A stretch of DNA of 64,000 nt from Clostridium porci (lineage in GTDB: Bacteria > Bacillota > Clostridia > Lachnospirales > Lachnospiraceae), in contig NZ_VUMD01000001.1 of assembly GCF_009696375.1 (NCBI RefSeq), forward strand, positions 1 to 64,000, given 5' to 3'. Positions 16,927 to 26,220 of the stretch are shown in pieces. The notes under the pieces were generated by a model. That model was given only the letters and a program-made list of their open reading frames with translations, was not told where the DNA came from and ran no database searches. Position numbers and translations under genes: made by a program. Position 1 is the stretch's first letter. The number at the start of each line of letters is the position of its first letter.

Positions 16927-17601
16927 ATGACGGATAAAATCAGGATTTTAATTGCAGATGATTTTCCGCTGCTTCGGGAAGATCTGGCGGAGCTTATCGG
17001 AAGGCAGGATGATATGGTAGTGGCAGGAGAGGCTTCTACGGGAGGGGAAATCGTGGCCCTGGCCAGAGAGACAGAATATGACCTGATTTTGATGGATATT
17101 GAAATGGAGCAGATGAATGCGGGAATCCTTGCAGCTGAAAGAATCCGGGAGGAGCAGCCGGATGCTAATGTGATTTTTCTGACAGCCCATGAGACCAGGG
17201 AAATGATAGTGACTGCCATGGGAGCCGGAGCTCTTGACTATTTGGTGAAAGGCTGCGGGGAGGAGGAAATCCTCTATCACATCCGTTCCGCTATGGAAGG
17301 ACATCCTGTTATGCAGAGCAGAATCCATGAGACGATTATGCAGGAATATGCAAGGCTGCAAAAAAGTGAGCGTAGTCTGCTGTTTTTTATTAATAATATT
17401 TCAAAGCTGACGGGAACAGAACGGGAGCTGATCAAGCTTTTGCTGGAAGGGTATAAGGTCAATGAAATCGCTGGAATCCGTTGTGTGGAGAGCAGTACGG
17501 TCAAGACCCAGATCAAGGGGCTGCTCCGTAAGTTTGGGTGCAGCAGAACGAAAGAGATCCTACAGATTATCCGGGAACTGAACATCGGACATCTGTTTTA
17601 A
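16927..17601 (+). CDS. NarL/FixJ-type response regulator
   Basis: A 224-residue regulator: receiver domain with the acidic pair Asp11-Asp12, phosphoacceptor Asp57 (LILMDIEME), Thr in FLTAHE and Lys in YLVKG; then a LuxR-type helix-turn-helix (LTGTERELIKLLLEGYKVNE, then ESSTVKTQIKGLLRKFG). It is the partner of the adjacent kinase and likely activates the transporter and enzyme genes on either side. No binding site was identified. Confidence 0.9.
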   Translation: MTDKIRILIADDFPLLREDLAELIGRQDDMVVAGEASTGGEIVALARETEYDLILMDIEMEQMNAGILAAERIREEQPDANVIFLTAHETREMIVTAMGAGALDYLVKGCGEEEILYHIRSAMEGHPVMQSRIHETIMQEYARLQKSERSLLFFINNISKLTGTERELIKLLLEGYKVNEIAGIRCVESSTVKTQIKGLLRKFGCSRTKEILQIIRELNIGHLF

Positions 17602-17690
17602 ACAGGGCAGATGAAAAGGGACAGGGTAGTTTGAAAGATAAAATGTTATTAGAAAATGAAGGTCAAACAGATTGAAATGGAGGAAATAAA

Positions 17691-18845
17691 ATGTTAGTAC
17701 CAATGAGAGTAATCTTAGAGGCTGCCGACAGAAATGATTTTGCCCAGGGGGCATTTAATGTAAATGCGGTATGCCAGGCAAAGGCGGTGATCAAGGTTCA
17801 CGAGATGTTCAGAAGCCCGGCCATTCTTCAGGGAGCGGATCTCGCCAACGGATTTATGGGCGGACGCACGGATTTTATGAATGCTGATTTGGAGGATAAA
17901 AAAAGGGGAGCTAAGAATATTGCGGAAGCGGTAAAAAAATACGGTATGGATAGCCCCATTCCGGTAGCTCTGCATTTGGATCACGGAAAGAATCTGGATT
18001 CCTGCAAGGCAGCTGTTGAAGGGGGCTATACCAGCGTCATGATCGACGGAAGCTCTCTTCCCTTTGAGGAAAATGTAGAGCTTACCAGAGAGGTTGTAAA
18101 ATATGCCCATGAGCGCGGAGTTTCAGTAGAGGGAGAGCTGGGGGTACTGGCCGGTGTGGAGGATCATGTGTTTTCGGCAGACAGCACCTATACCAATCCA
18201 CTCAGCGCAATCGAGTTTTTCCGTAAGACGGGAGTGGACGCCCTTGCGATTAGCTATGGAACCATGCATGGGGCAAATAAGGGAAAGGGCGCGGTCATCC
18301 GCAAGGAAATTGCCATCGCTATCAAGGAATGCATGCGCCATGAGGGGATTGAGGGCTATCTGGTAAGTCACGGTTCATCCACCGTTCCACAATACATTGT
18401 TGACGAGATTAACGGGCTGGGAGGTGAGCTGACGAATACCTATGGTATTGACGTTAATCAGTTAATTGAGGCATCTCACTGCGGCATCAATAAAATTAAT
18501 GTGGATACAGATATACGCCTTGCTGTAACGCGAAATATGAAGGAACTGTTTGATAAGGAAAAGACCTTAAGAAACAGCGCCTCTATCGGGGCTGTTTATG
18601 AGCTTTTGGAAAAGAACAAGTCAGCCTTTGATCCCCGTGTTTTTATTACGCCTATTATGGATACAGTGATGTATGGTAATGTGCCGGACGAGGATGTGGC
18701 GAGAATCTGCAAGTGCATAGAGGATGGCGTAAAGGAGGTAGTCGGAACCCTGATCGTGAAATTCGGCAGCTACGGAAAAGGGCCGGAGGTAGAACTGGTA
18801 ACTCTGGAGCAGATGGCAGACAGATATAAAAAGCAGGGGATTTAG
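17691..18845 (+). CDS. Class II (zinc) ketose-bisphosphate-type aldolase
   Basis: A 384-residue metal-dependent aldolase. AFNVNAVCQAKAVI opens the barrel, ALHLDHGKN carries the metal-binding His and the catalytic Asp, GGYTSVMIDGS and GVSVEGELGVLAG are family motifs, and YGTMHGANKG, VSHGSSTVPQ and INKINVDTDIR complete the metal and phosphate sites. It is longer than standard FbaA because of an extra stretch after residue 45 and a longer C terminus. Fructose or tagatose bisphosphate is the family substrate; given the neighbours, cleavage of a modified ketose phosphate is equally possible. A TGGAGG ribosome site precedes the ATG. Confidence 0.85.
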   Translation: MLVPMRVILEAADRNDFAQGAFNVNAVCQAKAVIKVHEMFRSPAILQGADLANGFMGGRTDFMNADLEDKKRGAKNIAEAVKKYGMDSPIPVALHLDHGKNLDSCKAAVEGGYTSVMIDGSSLPFEENVELTREVVKYAHERGVSVEGELGVLAGVEDHVFSADSTYTNPLSAIEFFRKTGVDALAISYGTMHGANKGKGAVIRKEIAIAIKECMRHEGIEGYLVSHGSSTVPQYIVDEINGLGGELTNTYGIDVNQLIEASHCGINKINVDTDIRLAVTRNMKELFDKEKTLRNSASIGAVYELLEKNKSAFDPRVFITPIMDTVMYGNVPDEDVARICKCIEDGVKEVVGTLIVKFGSYGKGPEVELVTLEQMADRYKKQGI

Positions 18846-18991
18846 AGGTCAGGGAACTGCTTTGTCTAAAAAAGGAGGTAAAGGCCGGCTTTTCCATAGA
18901 AGGGGAGAGCTCTGAAGAACGATTCTGATTCCAGGAAATTTGTGCTTTGGTGATTTTGGGGACACCCTTAATTGCTGTATATAAGGAGAAT

Positions 18992-20122
18992 ATGAAACAT
19001 ATGCCTGCATTAAGCCTGCTGATAAAACCGGCTTCTGGAAACTGTAACCTTCGCTGCCGGTATTGCTTTTATGCAAATGAACAAGAAAACCGTATGGTCG
19101 CTTCCTATGGGATGATGAGCGGCGATACTATGTCCTGCATTGTTGACAAGGCCCTGGCCTACGCTCACAAGGAGTGTGTCTTTAACTTTCAGGGAGGAGA
19201 GCCGGCCCTTGCGGGACTGGATTTTTACCGCGGCCTGGTTGACTATGTAGCTTCTCATCCAAATCCAAAGCATGTAAAAACTCATTATTCGATTCAGACC
19301 AATGGTTGCTTGCTTGACGAGGAATGGGCGGATTTTTTTGCAAAGCATCACTTTTTGGTTGGTATTTCTCTGGATGGAACGAAGGAAATCCATGACCGTT
19401 ACCGGTTGGACGCGGCAGGCAAGGGCACCTTCAACCGGGTGATGGCGGCAATCCGGTTTCTGGAAAAGAAGGGAGTGGATTATAATATCCTTACGGTGGT
19501 GACGGCTCAAAGCGCACGCAGCGGGCAGAAGCTTTATCAGTTCTTTAAGAAAAACAGGTTTACCTTCCAGCAGTACATTGAGTGCCTGGACCCCATCGGA
19601 GAAGAGCCGGGAAGTCAGGAGTATTCTCTGACGCCTCAGCGCTTGGGGAATTTCTTAAAAAGCGTTTTTGATCCATGGTATATGGATATGATGGCTGGAA
19701 GGTATGTATACAACCGTTATTTTGAGAATCTGATGATGATTATGGCAGGGCAGTGGCCGGAAAGCTGCGGAATGCAGGGAGTCTGCGGCCGCCAGTGGGT
19801 GATTGAGGCGGACGGTGGCGTTTATCCCTGTGATTTTTACGCTCTGGATGAATGGAGGCTGGGGAATATCACAAAAGACAGCTTTGAGGAGATGGACAAA
19901 AGAAGAGATAAGCTGGGCTTTATGGAGTGGTCCAGGCGCCTGCCTGAAAATTGCCGGCTCTGCCAATGGAGAAATTTATGCCGGGGAGGCTGTAGACGCC
20001 ACAGGGAGCCTGTAACGGCAGATACCAGTGGAAAAAATTATTTCTGCGAAGGCTATCGGGAGTTTTTTGCTTATGCTTATCCTCGGCTGGAAGAGGTGCT
20101 GCGCAGTTATAGCCGCAGGTAA
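18992..20122 (+). CDS. Anaerobic sulfatase-maturating radical SAM enzyme
   Basis: A radical SAM protein that converts a Cys or Ser of sulfatases to formylglycine without oxygen. It has the CxxxCxxC cluster motif CNLRCRYC (Cys18, 22, 25), FNFQGGEPALAG, and a C-terminal SPASM region with Cys-rich auxiliary cluster motifs (SCGMQGVCGRQWVIEADGG, VYPCDFY, CRLCQWRNLCRGGCRR). The whole length aligns by eye with Clostridium perfringens anSME. I start it at ATG 18992 (AAGGAG 18983-18988 is close); ATG 19001, giving MPALSLLIK, is equally plausible. A longer frame from 18947 lacks a ribosome site. No sulfatase gene is visible in the window. Confidence 0.9.
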   Translation: MKHMPALSLLIKPASGNCNLRCRYCFYANEQENRMVASYGMMSGDTMSCIVDKALAYAHKECVFNFQGGEPALAGLDFYRGLVDYVASHPNPKHVKTHYSIQTNGCLLDEEWADFFAKHHFLVGISLDGTKEIHDRYRLDAAGKGTFNRVMAAIRFLEKKGVDYNILTVVTAQSARSGQKLYQFFKKNRFTFQQYIECLDPIGEEPGSQEYSLTPQRLGNFLKSVFDPWYMDMMAGRYVYNRYFENLMMIMAGQWPESCGMQGVCGRQWVIEADGGVYPCDFYALDEWRLGNITKDSFEEMDKRRDKLGFMEWSRRLPENCRLCQWRNLCRGGCRRHREPVTADTSGKNYFCEGYREFFAYAYPRLEEVLRSYSRR

Positions 20123-20140
20123 GCCTTACGAATTAAAAGA

Positions 20141-20253
20141 AAAATAAGAGCCTGATTTTGCCGGTGCTGCTCTGTGACGATTGAAGTCAGAGAAGCGCTA
20201 TGTACGGTACAGAGTAAGCCTGTGCTGTGTTGAAATCAGGCTCTTATTTTTTT
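20141..20253 (+). terminator. Long branched terminator-like RNA structure
   Basis: A perfect 18-bp inverted repeat, AAAATAAGAGCCTGATTT (20141-20158) with AAATCAGGCTCTTATTTT (20233-20250), encloses 74 nt and runs into seven T. The loop contains further pairs (CTCTG with CAGAG at 20170 and 20187, or CTCTGT with ACAGAG; and TGTACGGTACA). It ends the anSME transcript and could be a bidirectional terminator, a small structured RNA or a miniature element. Confidence 0.65.
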
Positions 20254-20412
20254 GAGTAAAGGGGCTGTTTTTAAAAGCGGAAGGCCCAGGTGGAATTTTC
20301 AGACACGATCTAGGAAATCGTCAGAATTTGTGATATACTGGTTTCAGAGTGTAAATTTTGTAGTAAAATAGCAGGAATAACAATATAATATATAGAGACA
20401 GGAAGTGGGAGG

Positions 20413-21423
20413 ATGAATATCAGGGAATCAATGGAGGCATTGGAAGAACAGATACTGAGCCCTTATGCTGCCTTGAGCTGCAGAACCAGAGGCAGGGACA
20501 GACCGGAGCCTCCGTGCGATATCCGGCCTGAGTATCAGCGCGACCGGGATCGGATTCTTCACTGCAAGGCATTTCGGCGGCTTAAGCATAAAACTCAGGT
20601 ATTTCTGGCGCCGGAGGGGGATCATTACCGCACCAGACTGACCCATACTCTGGAGGTATCCCAGATTGCCAGAACCATTGCCAAATCTCTGCGCCTGAAT
20701 GAGAGCCTGACAGAAGCCATTGCACTGGGTCATGATCTAGGCCATACGCCCTTCGGTCATTCCGGCGAGGCAGTGCTGGATCATATTTGTGAGGACGGCT
20801 TTTCCCACTATAAGCAGAGCGTACGCATTGTGGAGATTCTGGAAAAGGATGGGAAGGGGCTGAATCTTACCTGGGAGACGAGGGACGGTATTTTAAATCA
20901 CCGTACCACAGGACAGCCCTCCACCTTAGAGGGGGCTGTTGTACGCTTATCGGACAAGATTGCCTATATTAATCATGATATTGATGACGCGATCCGGGCC
21001 AGAATGTTTACAGAGGCACAGATTCCGGCTGTATTTACAGATGTTTTGGGAAAAAGCGTTCGGGAGCGGCTGAACAATCTGATTCATGACATTATTATAA
21101 ACAGTATGGATAAGCCGGCAATCATCATGTCTGACGGCATGGAGGAAGCCATGGGAGGGCTTCGCAGATGGATGTTTGAGAATGTATACAAAAATGACAT
21201 ACCAAAGGCGGAGGAGGGCAAGGCCCAGCAGATGATATCTCAGCTTTATGATTATTACATGAAGCATGTAGACAAACTGCCGGTGGAATACCTTCTTCTT
21301 ATGGTAAATAAAGGCGAGAAAAAGTCCCGGGTTGTCTGTGATTACATTGCGGGCATGAGCGATATCTATGCCATCGACCAGTTTGAGGAACTGTTCGTTC
21401 CAAAGCGATGGAACGTATATTAA
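20413..21423 (+). CDS. dgt: dGTPase-like HD-domain triphosphohydrolase
   Basis: A 336-residue metal-dependent phosphohydrolase that cleaves dNTPs to nucleoside and tripolyphosphate. The HD motif residues are visible: RLTHTLEVSQ (first His), GHDLGHTPFGHSGE (His-Asp pair), and later LSDKIAYINHDIDDAI (Asp). EYQRDRDRILHCKAFRRLKHKTQVF is the family substrate-binding region. It lies directly upstream of dnaG, its usual position in Clostridia. GGGAGG abuts the ATG. Confidence 0.9.
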   Translation: MNIRESMEALEEQILSPYAALSCRTRGRDRPEPPCDIRPEYQRDRDRILHCKAFRRLKHKTQVFLAPEGDHYRTRLTHTLEVSQIARTIAKSLRLNESLTEAIALGHDLGHTPFGHSGEAVLDHICEDGFSHYKQSVRIVEILEKDGKGLNLTWETRDGILNHRTTGQPSTLEGAVVRLSDKIAYINHDIDDAIRARMFTEAQIPAVFTDVLGKSVRERLNNLIHDIIINSMDKPAIIMSDGMEEAMGGLRRWMFENVYKNDIPKAEEGKAQQMISQLYDYYMKHVDKLPVEYLLLMVNKGEKKSRVVCDYIAGMSDIYAIDQFEELFVPKRWNVY

Positions 21424-21521
21424 GACAGGCTCGGCCTGTAAGGAGGCGAGGCAGAAATGCGCTTTCCACAGGATTTTCAGAACAGAGGATAAATGAAAAG
21501 GAACGGAAGGGAGACGGCTGC

Positions 21522-23423
21522 GTGTACTATCCTGATGAGCTGATAGAAGAAGTAAGAATGAACAATGATATAGTAGATGTGATTTCGGGTTATGTGAAGC
21601 TACAGAAAAAGGGCGCAAATTATTTTGGACTGTGCCCCTTCCATAACGAGAAATCCCCTTCCTTTTCGGTTTCCTCAGGGAAGCAGATGTATTACTGCTT
21701 TGGCTGCGGAGCAGGGGGAAATGTGCTTACCTTTATAATGGAGTATGAAAACTATACCTTCCAGGAAGCGCTTCAAATGTTAGCGGATCGGGCGGGAATT
21801 ACGTTGCCAAGGATGGAATACAGCAAGGAGGCCAGAGCCCAGGCGGAGTACAGAGCCAGGCTTTTGGAGGTGAACAAGCTGGCTGCCAATTATTTTTATT
21901 ACCAGCTAAAGCAGCCCCAGGGAAGGCATGGATATGAGTATTTCCACGATAAAAGGGGCTTGACGGATAAAACGATTGTCCACTTTGGACTGGGCTATTC
22001 TAATAAGACCAGCGATGATCTGTACCGCTTCCTTAAGGATAAGGGCTATGAGGACAGCTTTCTTAAGGACACGGGGCTTGTAACGCTGGAGGAGAGGGGA
22101 GGAAGGGACAAGTTCTGGAACCGGGTTATGTTTCCCATTATGGATGTGAATAACCGGGTAATCGCGTTCGGAGGCAGGGTGATGGGTGAGGGGGAACCGA
22201 AATATTTAAATTCTCCTGAGACCCGGCTTTTTGATAAAAGCCGCAATCTTTATGGCTTGAATTATGCAAGGACATCCAGGGCATCCTATCTGTTGCTATG
22301 CGAGGGATATCTGGATGTTATTTCTCTGCATCAGGCTGGCTTTACCAATGCAGTGGCTTCCCTGGGAACCGCTTTTACCAGCCAGCATGCCAATGTACTG
22401 AAGCGGTATACAGATCAGGTCGTTCTTACCTATGACAGCGACGAAGCAGGCACTAAGGCGGCCCTGAGGGCCATCCCTGTTTTGAAGGACGCAGGTATTT
22501 CCTGTAAGATATTGGACATGAAGCCCTGCAAGGATCCGGACGAGTTTATCAAGCATATGGGGCCTGAGGCATTTCAGCAGAGGATCGATCAGGCTAAAAA
22601 CAGCTTTATATTTGAGATAGATGTACTAAAGGAAAATTACCATATGAATGATCCGGAACAGAAAACTACCTTCTATCAGGAGATTGCCAGAAGGCTTCTG
22701 CGGTTTGGGGAAGCGCTGGAGCGGGAGAATTATCTGCAGGCGGTTGCCAGGGAGCAGATGATTCATCCAGACGAGCTTAGGGGGTTGGTAAACCGAATGG
22801 GTATGTCCTTAGGACTGAAAGCGGGAGATAGCCTGAACTGGGACGGAAGCCTTCATGAAGCAGGCGGAGTGGAATGGCCGGCAGAGCCTGGAGCGCGGAG
22901 GATGGAAGCAGACGGGGCGGGCAGGCGCTACGGCAGGGGAGAGAGCGAGGGGAGGTATCGCTCCTATAGCGGAGACCCTCAGGGCAAGGTGAGAAAGCCG
23001 GACAGAGAGGACGGCATACGCCGTTCCCAGAGACTGCTTCTTACCTGGCTCATAGAGAATCAGGAGCTGTTTGAAAAAATCAGGGGAATCATTACCGCAG
23101 ATGATTTTGTGGAAGAACTGTATCACCAGGTGGCGGTAATGGTGTTTGAGGGCCATGAAGCGGGGAATCTGAATCCTGCCGCTATACTCAGCCGCTTTAT
23201 TAATGACGAGGATCAGTATAAAGAGGTGGCAGCCCTGTTCAATGCCAGCCTTAAGGAATCTCTGAGCAATGAAGAGCAAAAGAAAGCATTTGCAGAAACT
23301 GTAATGAAGGTAAGGAAAAACAGTCTGGACGTGGCCAGCCGTAATGCAAAAGATATAACGCAGTTGCAGGAAATTATCAAGCAGCAGGCAGCCTTAAAGC
23401 AGCTGCATATTTCCCTGGATTAA
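21522..23423 (+). CDS. dnaG: DNA primase
   Basis: A 633-residue replication primase. The zinc ligands Cys38, His41, Cys59 and Cys62 (LCPFHNEKSPSFSV, then YYCFGCG) are followed by the Toprim domain with LLLCEGYLDVISLHQAGF and LTYDSDEAGTKA, and a C-terminal helicase-binding domain. I choose the GTG at 21522 because the protein then starts MYYPDELIEEV as in relatives and GGAAGGGAG lies upstream; the longer frame from 21408 would overlap dgt and add an alien N terminus. The linker around residues 440-500 is Gly/Arg-rich and variable. Confidence 0.94.
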   Translation: MYYPDELIEEVRMNNDIVDVISGYVKLQKKGANYFGLCPFHNEKSPSFSVSSGKQMYYCFGCGAGGNVLTFIMEYENYTFQEALQMLADRAGITLPRMEYSKEARAQAEYRARLLEVNKLAANYFYYQLKQPQGRHGYEYFHDKRGLTDKTIVHFGLGYSNKTSDDLYRFLKDKGYEDSFLKDTGLVTLEERGGRDKFWNRVMFPIMDVNNRVIAFGGRVMGEGEPKYLNSPETRLFDKSRNLYGLNYARTSRASYLLLCEGYLDVISLHQAGFTNAVASLGTAFTSQHANVLKRYTDQVVLTYDSDEAGTKAALRAIPVLKDAGISCKILDMKPCKDPDEFIKHMGPEAFQQRIDQAKNSFIFEIDVLKENYHMNDPEQKTTFYQEIARRLLRFGEALERENYLQAVAREQMIHPDELRGLVNRMGMSLGLKAGDSLNWDGSLHEAGGVEWPAEPGARRMEADGAGRRYGRGESEGRYRSYSGDPQGKVRKPDREDGIRRSQRLLLTWLIENQELFEKIRGIITADDFVEELYHQVAVMVFEGHEAGNLNPAAILSRFINDEDQYKEVAALFNASLKESLSNEEQKKAFAETVMKVRKNSLDVASRNAKDITQLQEIIKQQAALKQLHISLD

Positions 23424-23453
23424 ACAGCATTTCATAGGAAGGATGGACCAGAT

Positions 23454-24575
23454 ATGGAAGGGACAACAGTATTTGAGGAGAAAATGGCAGCATTGCTGAA
23501 GGAAGCCAGGAAAAGAAAAAACGTTCTGGAATACAGGGAGATTATAAGCAGCTTCGGCAAGGAGCAGCCTACCAGCGACCAGATGGATTTGCTGTTTGAT
23601 TTCCTGGATCAGAACAAGGTGGATGTGCTCCGGTCAGATGCCGAAGGAGATTTAGACCCTGAGCTGTTTTTGGATGAGGATCTGGAGGAGGAAGAGGAGA
23701 TCGATGTGGAGCATCTGGATCTTTCTGTGCCGGAGGGAATCAGTCTTGAGGATCCGGTCCGCATGTATCTGAAGGAAATCGGAAAGATTCCCCTGCTCTC
23801 TACTGAGGAGGAGATTGAGCTGGCAAAGAAGATGGAGCTGGGCGATAAGGATGCTCAGAAGCGTCTGGCTGAGTCTAACCTGCGTCTGGTGGTAAGCATA
23901 GCTAAGCGGTATGTGGGCCGCGGCATGCAGTTTCTGGATTTGATTCAGGAGGGCAATCTGGGGCTCATTAAGGCAGTGGAGAAGTTTGATTATACAAAGG
24001 GCTACAAGTTCAGCACCTATGCTACCTGGTGGATCCGCCAGGCCATTACCAGAGCCATCGCGGATCAGGCCAGGACCATTCGGATTCCCGTCCATATGGT
24101 CGAAACTATTAACCGTTTGGTCCGTACCTCCCGCCAGCTGCTTCAGGAGCTGGGCAGGGAGCCAACCACAGAGGAGATAGCAGCCAGGCTGGAGATGCCG
24201 GTGGAGCGAGTAGCTGAGATCATGAAAATGTCTCAGGAGCCAGTTTCCCTGGAAACGCCCATCGGAGAGGAGGAGGACAGCCATCTGGTAGACTTTATAC
24301 AGGATGACAATGTGCTGATACCCCAGGACGCCGCTGCCTTTACCCTTCTTCATGAACAGCTGATGGAGGTGCTTTTAACCCTTACGGATCGAGAGCAGAA
24401 GGTACTCAGGCTGCGGTTCGGCCTGGATGACGGCCGCCCAAGAACGCTGGAGGAAGTGGGACGGCAGTTTAAGGTAACCAGAGAGCGAATCCGTCAGATA
24501 GAGGCCAAGGCGCTGCGGAAGCTGCGCCATCCCAGCAGAAGCAAAAAATTGAAGGATTATCTGGATGAATCATAA
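23454..24575 (+). CDS. rpoD: Primary RNA polymerase sigma factor
   Basis: A 373-residue sigma-70 group 1 factor (SigA). It has region 1.1, region 1.2 ([20 protein letters not shown]), region 2 ([59 protein letters not shown]), region 3 and region 4.2 ([20 protein letters not shown]). It directs transcription from the TTGACA/TATAAT promoters seen across this window. It forms the standard operon dnaG-rpoD with a 30-bp gap. Confidence 0.97.
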   Translation: MEGTTVFEEKMAALLKEARKRKNVLEYREIISSFGKEQPTSDQMDLLFDFLDQNKVDVLRSDAEGDLDPELFLDEDLEEEEEIDVEHLDLSVPEGISLEDPVRMYLKEIGKIPLLSTEEEIELAKKMELGDKDAQKRLAESNLRLVVSIAKRYVGRGMQFLDLIQEGNLGLIKAVEKFDYTKGYKFSTYATWWIRQAITRAIADQARTIRIPVHMVETINRLVRTSRQLLQELGREPTTEEIAARLEMPVERVAEIMKMSQEPVSLETPIGEEEDSHLVDFIQDDNVLIPQDAAAFTLLHEQLMEVLLTLTDREQKVLRLRFGLDDGRPRTLEEVGRQFKVTRERIRQIEAKALRKLRHPSRSKKLKDYLDES

Positions 24576-25344
24576 AAAGATGAAAGCGAATGAAAAAGAG
24601 GGCTGCCAGGGAATTGTCAAGCTGTCCCGGCGGCTGAGGAAGGTTGCAGACTTTGTAAAGCCAGGAAGCCGGATTGCAGATATCGGCACAGACCATGGAT
24701 ATGTGCCGGTGTATCTGGCACAGACGGGAAAAATACGATCGGCTCTGGCTATGGATGTAAGAACGGGTCCTCTGGAGAGGGCAAGGGAGCATATACGGCA
24801 GTATGAGGAATGGGCTGCCAGGAATGTCAAAAGGCCGTGTCCTGTAAAGACCAGGCTAAGCGACGGCTTAAAGGAGCTAAAGCCCGGCGAGGCAGATACC
24901 GTTATTATGGCAGGCATGGGGGGTGAGCTGGAAATCCGTATTCTGGATCAGGGCCGCCATATGTGGGACAGCGTGAGCCATTGGCTCCTCTCGCCTCATT
25001 CGGAGCTGGAGCAGGTAAGACGTTACCTGGAGGCCAACGGCTTTGTGATACTGGACGAGGCCATGGTTAAGGAAGAAGGCAAATTCTATACTGTTATCAG
25101 CGCGGGACGGGGGCATATGAGGTATGAGCGTCAAATCGAATATCTATATGGGGCCAGGCTGATGGAGAAAAGGGACTTGGTTCTTAAGGAGTACTTGGAC
25201 AAGGAAATGCACAGGATAAAGGGAATATACAATGGCCTTAAGAGCGACGGGTCAGAACCAATGACAGAGGGGCAGTCCAGAGCCTGTAAGGCTCTGGAAC
25301 AGGAGCTGCTATGGATAAAGGAGGCACAGGATGAAATGCGTTGA
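24565..25344 (+). CDS. trmK: tRNA (adenine(22)-N(1))-methyltransferase
   Basis: A 259-residue class I methyltransferase of the TrmK family, which methylates A22 in the D-arm of tRNAs using SAM. Motif I is [18 protein letters not shown], followed by [14 protein letters not shown] and the catalytic-region [15 protein letters not shown], then [19 protein letters not shown]. Its start overlaps the end of rpoD by 11 bp, and its end overlaps the Nif3 gene by 14 bp, the normal gene order in Firmicutes. Confidence 0.92.
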   Translation: MNHKKMKANEKEGCQGIVKLSRRLRKVADFVKPGSRIADIGTDHGYVPVYLAQTGKIRSALAMDVRTGPLERAREHIRQYEEWAARNVKRPCPVKTRLSDGLKELKPGEADTVIMAGMGGELEIRILDQGRHMWDSVSHWLLSPHSELEQVRRYLEANGFVILDEAMVKEEGKFYTVISAGRGHMRYERQIEYLYGARLMEKRDLVLKEYLDKEMHRIKGIYNGLKSDGSEPMTEGQSRACKALEQELLWIKEAQDEMR

Positions 25345-26140
25345 GATAATCGATCTTCTCCAGGGGCTGGCGCCTGAGGAATGGGCTTGTGAATGGGATA
25401 ATCCAGGATTGCTGGCAGGCAGAAGCGATAAAGAGGTTAAGAAAATTTATATTGCCCTGGATGCCACTGATCAGGTGATCGAGGCGGCTGTACAGGCCGG
25501 GGCGGATATGCTTCTGACCCATCACCCCCTTATTTTTAAGCCAATAAAAAAGGTCAATGATCAGAATTTTATTACAAAACGTCTGGTCAGGCTGATTCAG
25601 GCAGATATTTCTTATTATGCCATGCATACCAATTTTGATGCTGCTCCCGGCTGTATGGCCGACCTTGGGGCAGAGCGCTTAGGACTTAAAAGCTGTGTGC
25701 CCTTAGAGCTTTTTGGGGAGGTGGAAGCAGGGGGACAGGCTATTTCCTATGGAATCGGAAAGACAGGGCTTCTTGATGCTCCTGTGACCCTAAGAACGTT
25801 AGCGGCCCAGGTAAAGAAAGCCTTTGGCCTTCCCTTTGTGGTGGTATACGGGCAGCAGCTTTTGGATGAGGTGGTGGAACGGATTTCCATTTGTCCCGGA
25901 GCGGGGGGCAGTGAAATAGAAAGAGCCCTTGCAAACGGTTCCCATGCGCTGGTGACGGGAGATATTAGCCATCACCAGGGAATTGACTGTGCTGCGAGAG
26001 GGATGGCGATTATAGACGGAGGCCATTATGGGCTGGAGCATGTATTTATTTCATACATGGCAGAGTATTTAGAGGGAAAGCTTGGGGGACAGGTAGAGAT
26101 ATTGGAGGAGCCGCCTGCATGGCCGGCTGTTATTATGTAA
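25331..26140 (+). CDS. Nif3-like dinuclear metal protein
   Basis: A 269-residue member of the Nif3/YqfO family (UPF0135), hexameric toroids with a two-metal centre. Metal ligands sit in DMLLTHHPLIF, YAMHTNFDAAPGCM and the C-terminal GDISHHQG plus DGGHYGLEHVF. Function is not firmly established; GTP cyclohydrolase-like activity has been proposed for relatives. It is translated with trmK (14-bp overlap, GGAGG before ATG). Confidence 0.9.
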   Translation: MKCVEIIDLLQGLAPEEWACEWDNPGLLAGRSDKEVKKIYIALDATDQVIEAAVQAGADMLLTHHPLIFKPIKKVNDQNFITKRLVRLIQADISYYAMHTNFDAAPGCMADLGAERLGLKSCVPLELFGEVEAGGQAISYGIGKTGLLDAPVTLRTLAAQVKKAFGLPFVVVYGQQLLDEVVERISICPGAGGSEIERALANGSHALVTGDISHHQGIDCAARGMAIIDGGHYGLEHVFISYMAEYLEGKLGGQVEILEEPPAWPAVIM

Positions 26141-26220
26141 CGCCGGAAAGTTCCTGGCTGGTTCAGTGCTGGAGAAAACAGGAAAGAAGCAAGGGTTATA
26201 ATATAGGGAGGCTGATTAAA

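Noticed and set aside
21408-21521. Longer N terminus for DnaG overlapping dgt
   Set aside because: The added residues are unlike any primase, and the GTG at 21522 gives the conserved MYYPDELIEEV start.
23652-24353. 233-codon minus-strand frame inside rpoD
   Set aside because: Shadow of the well-conserved sigma factor; Leu/His-rich composition is typical of antisense reading.
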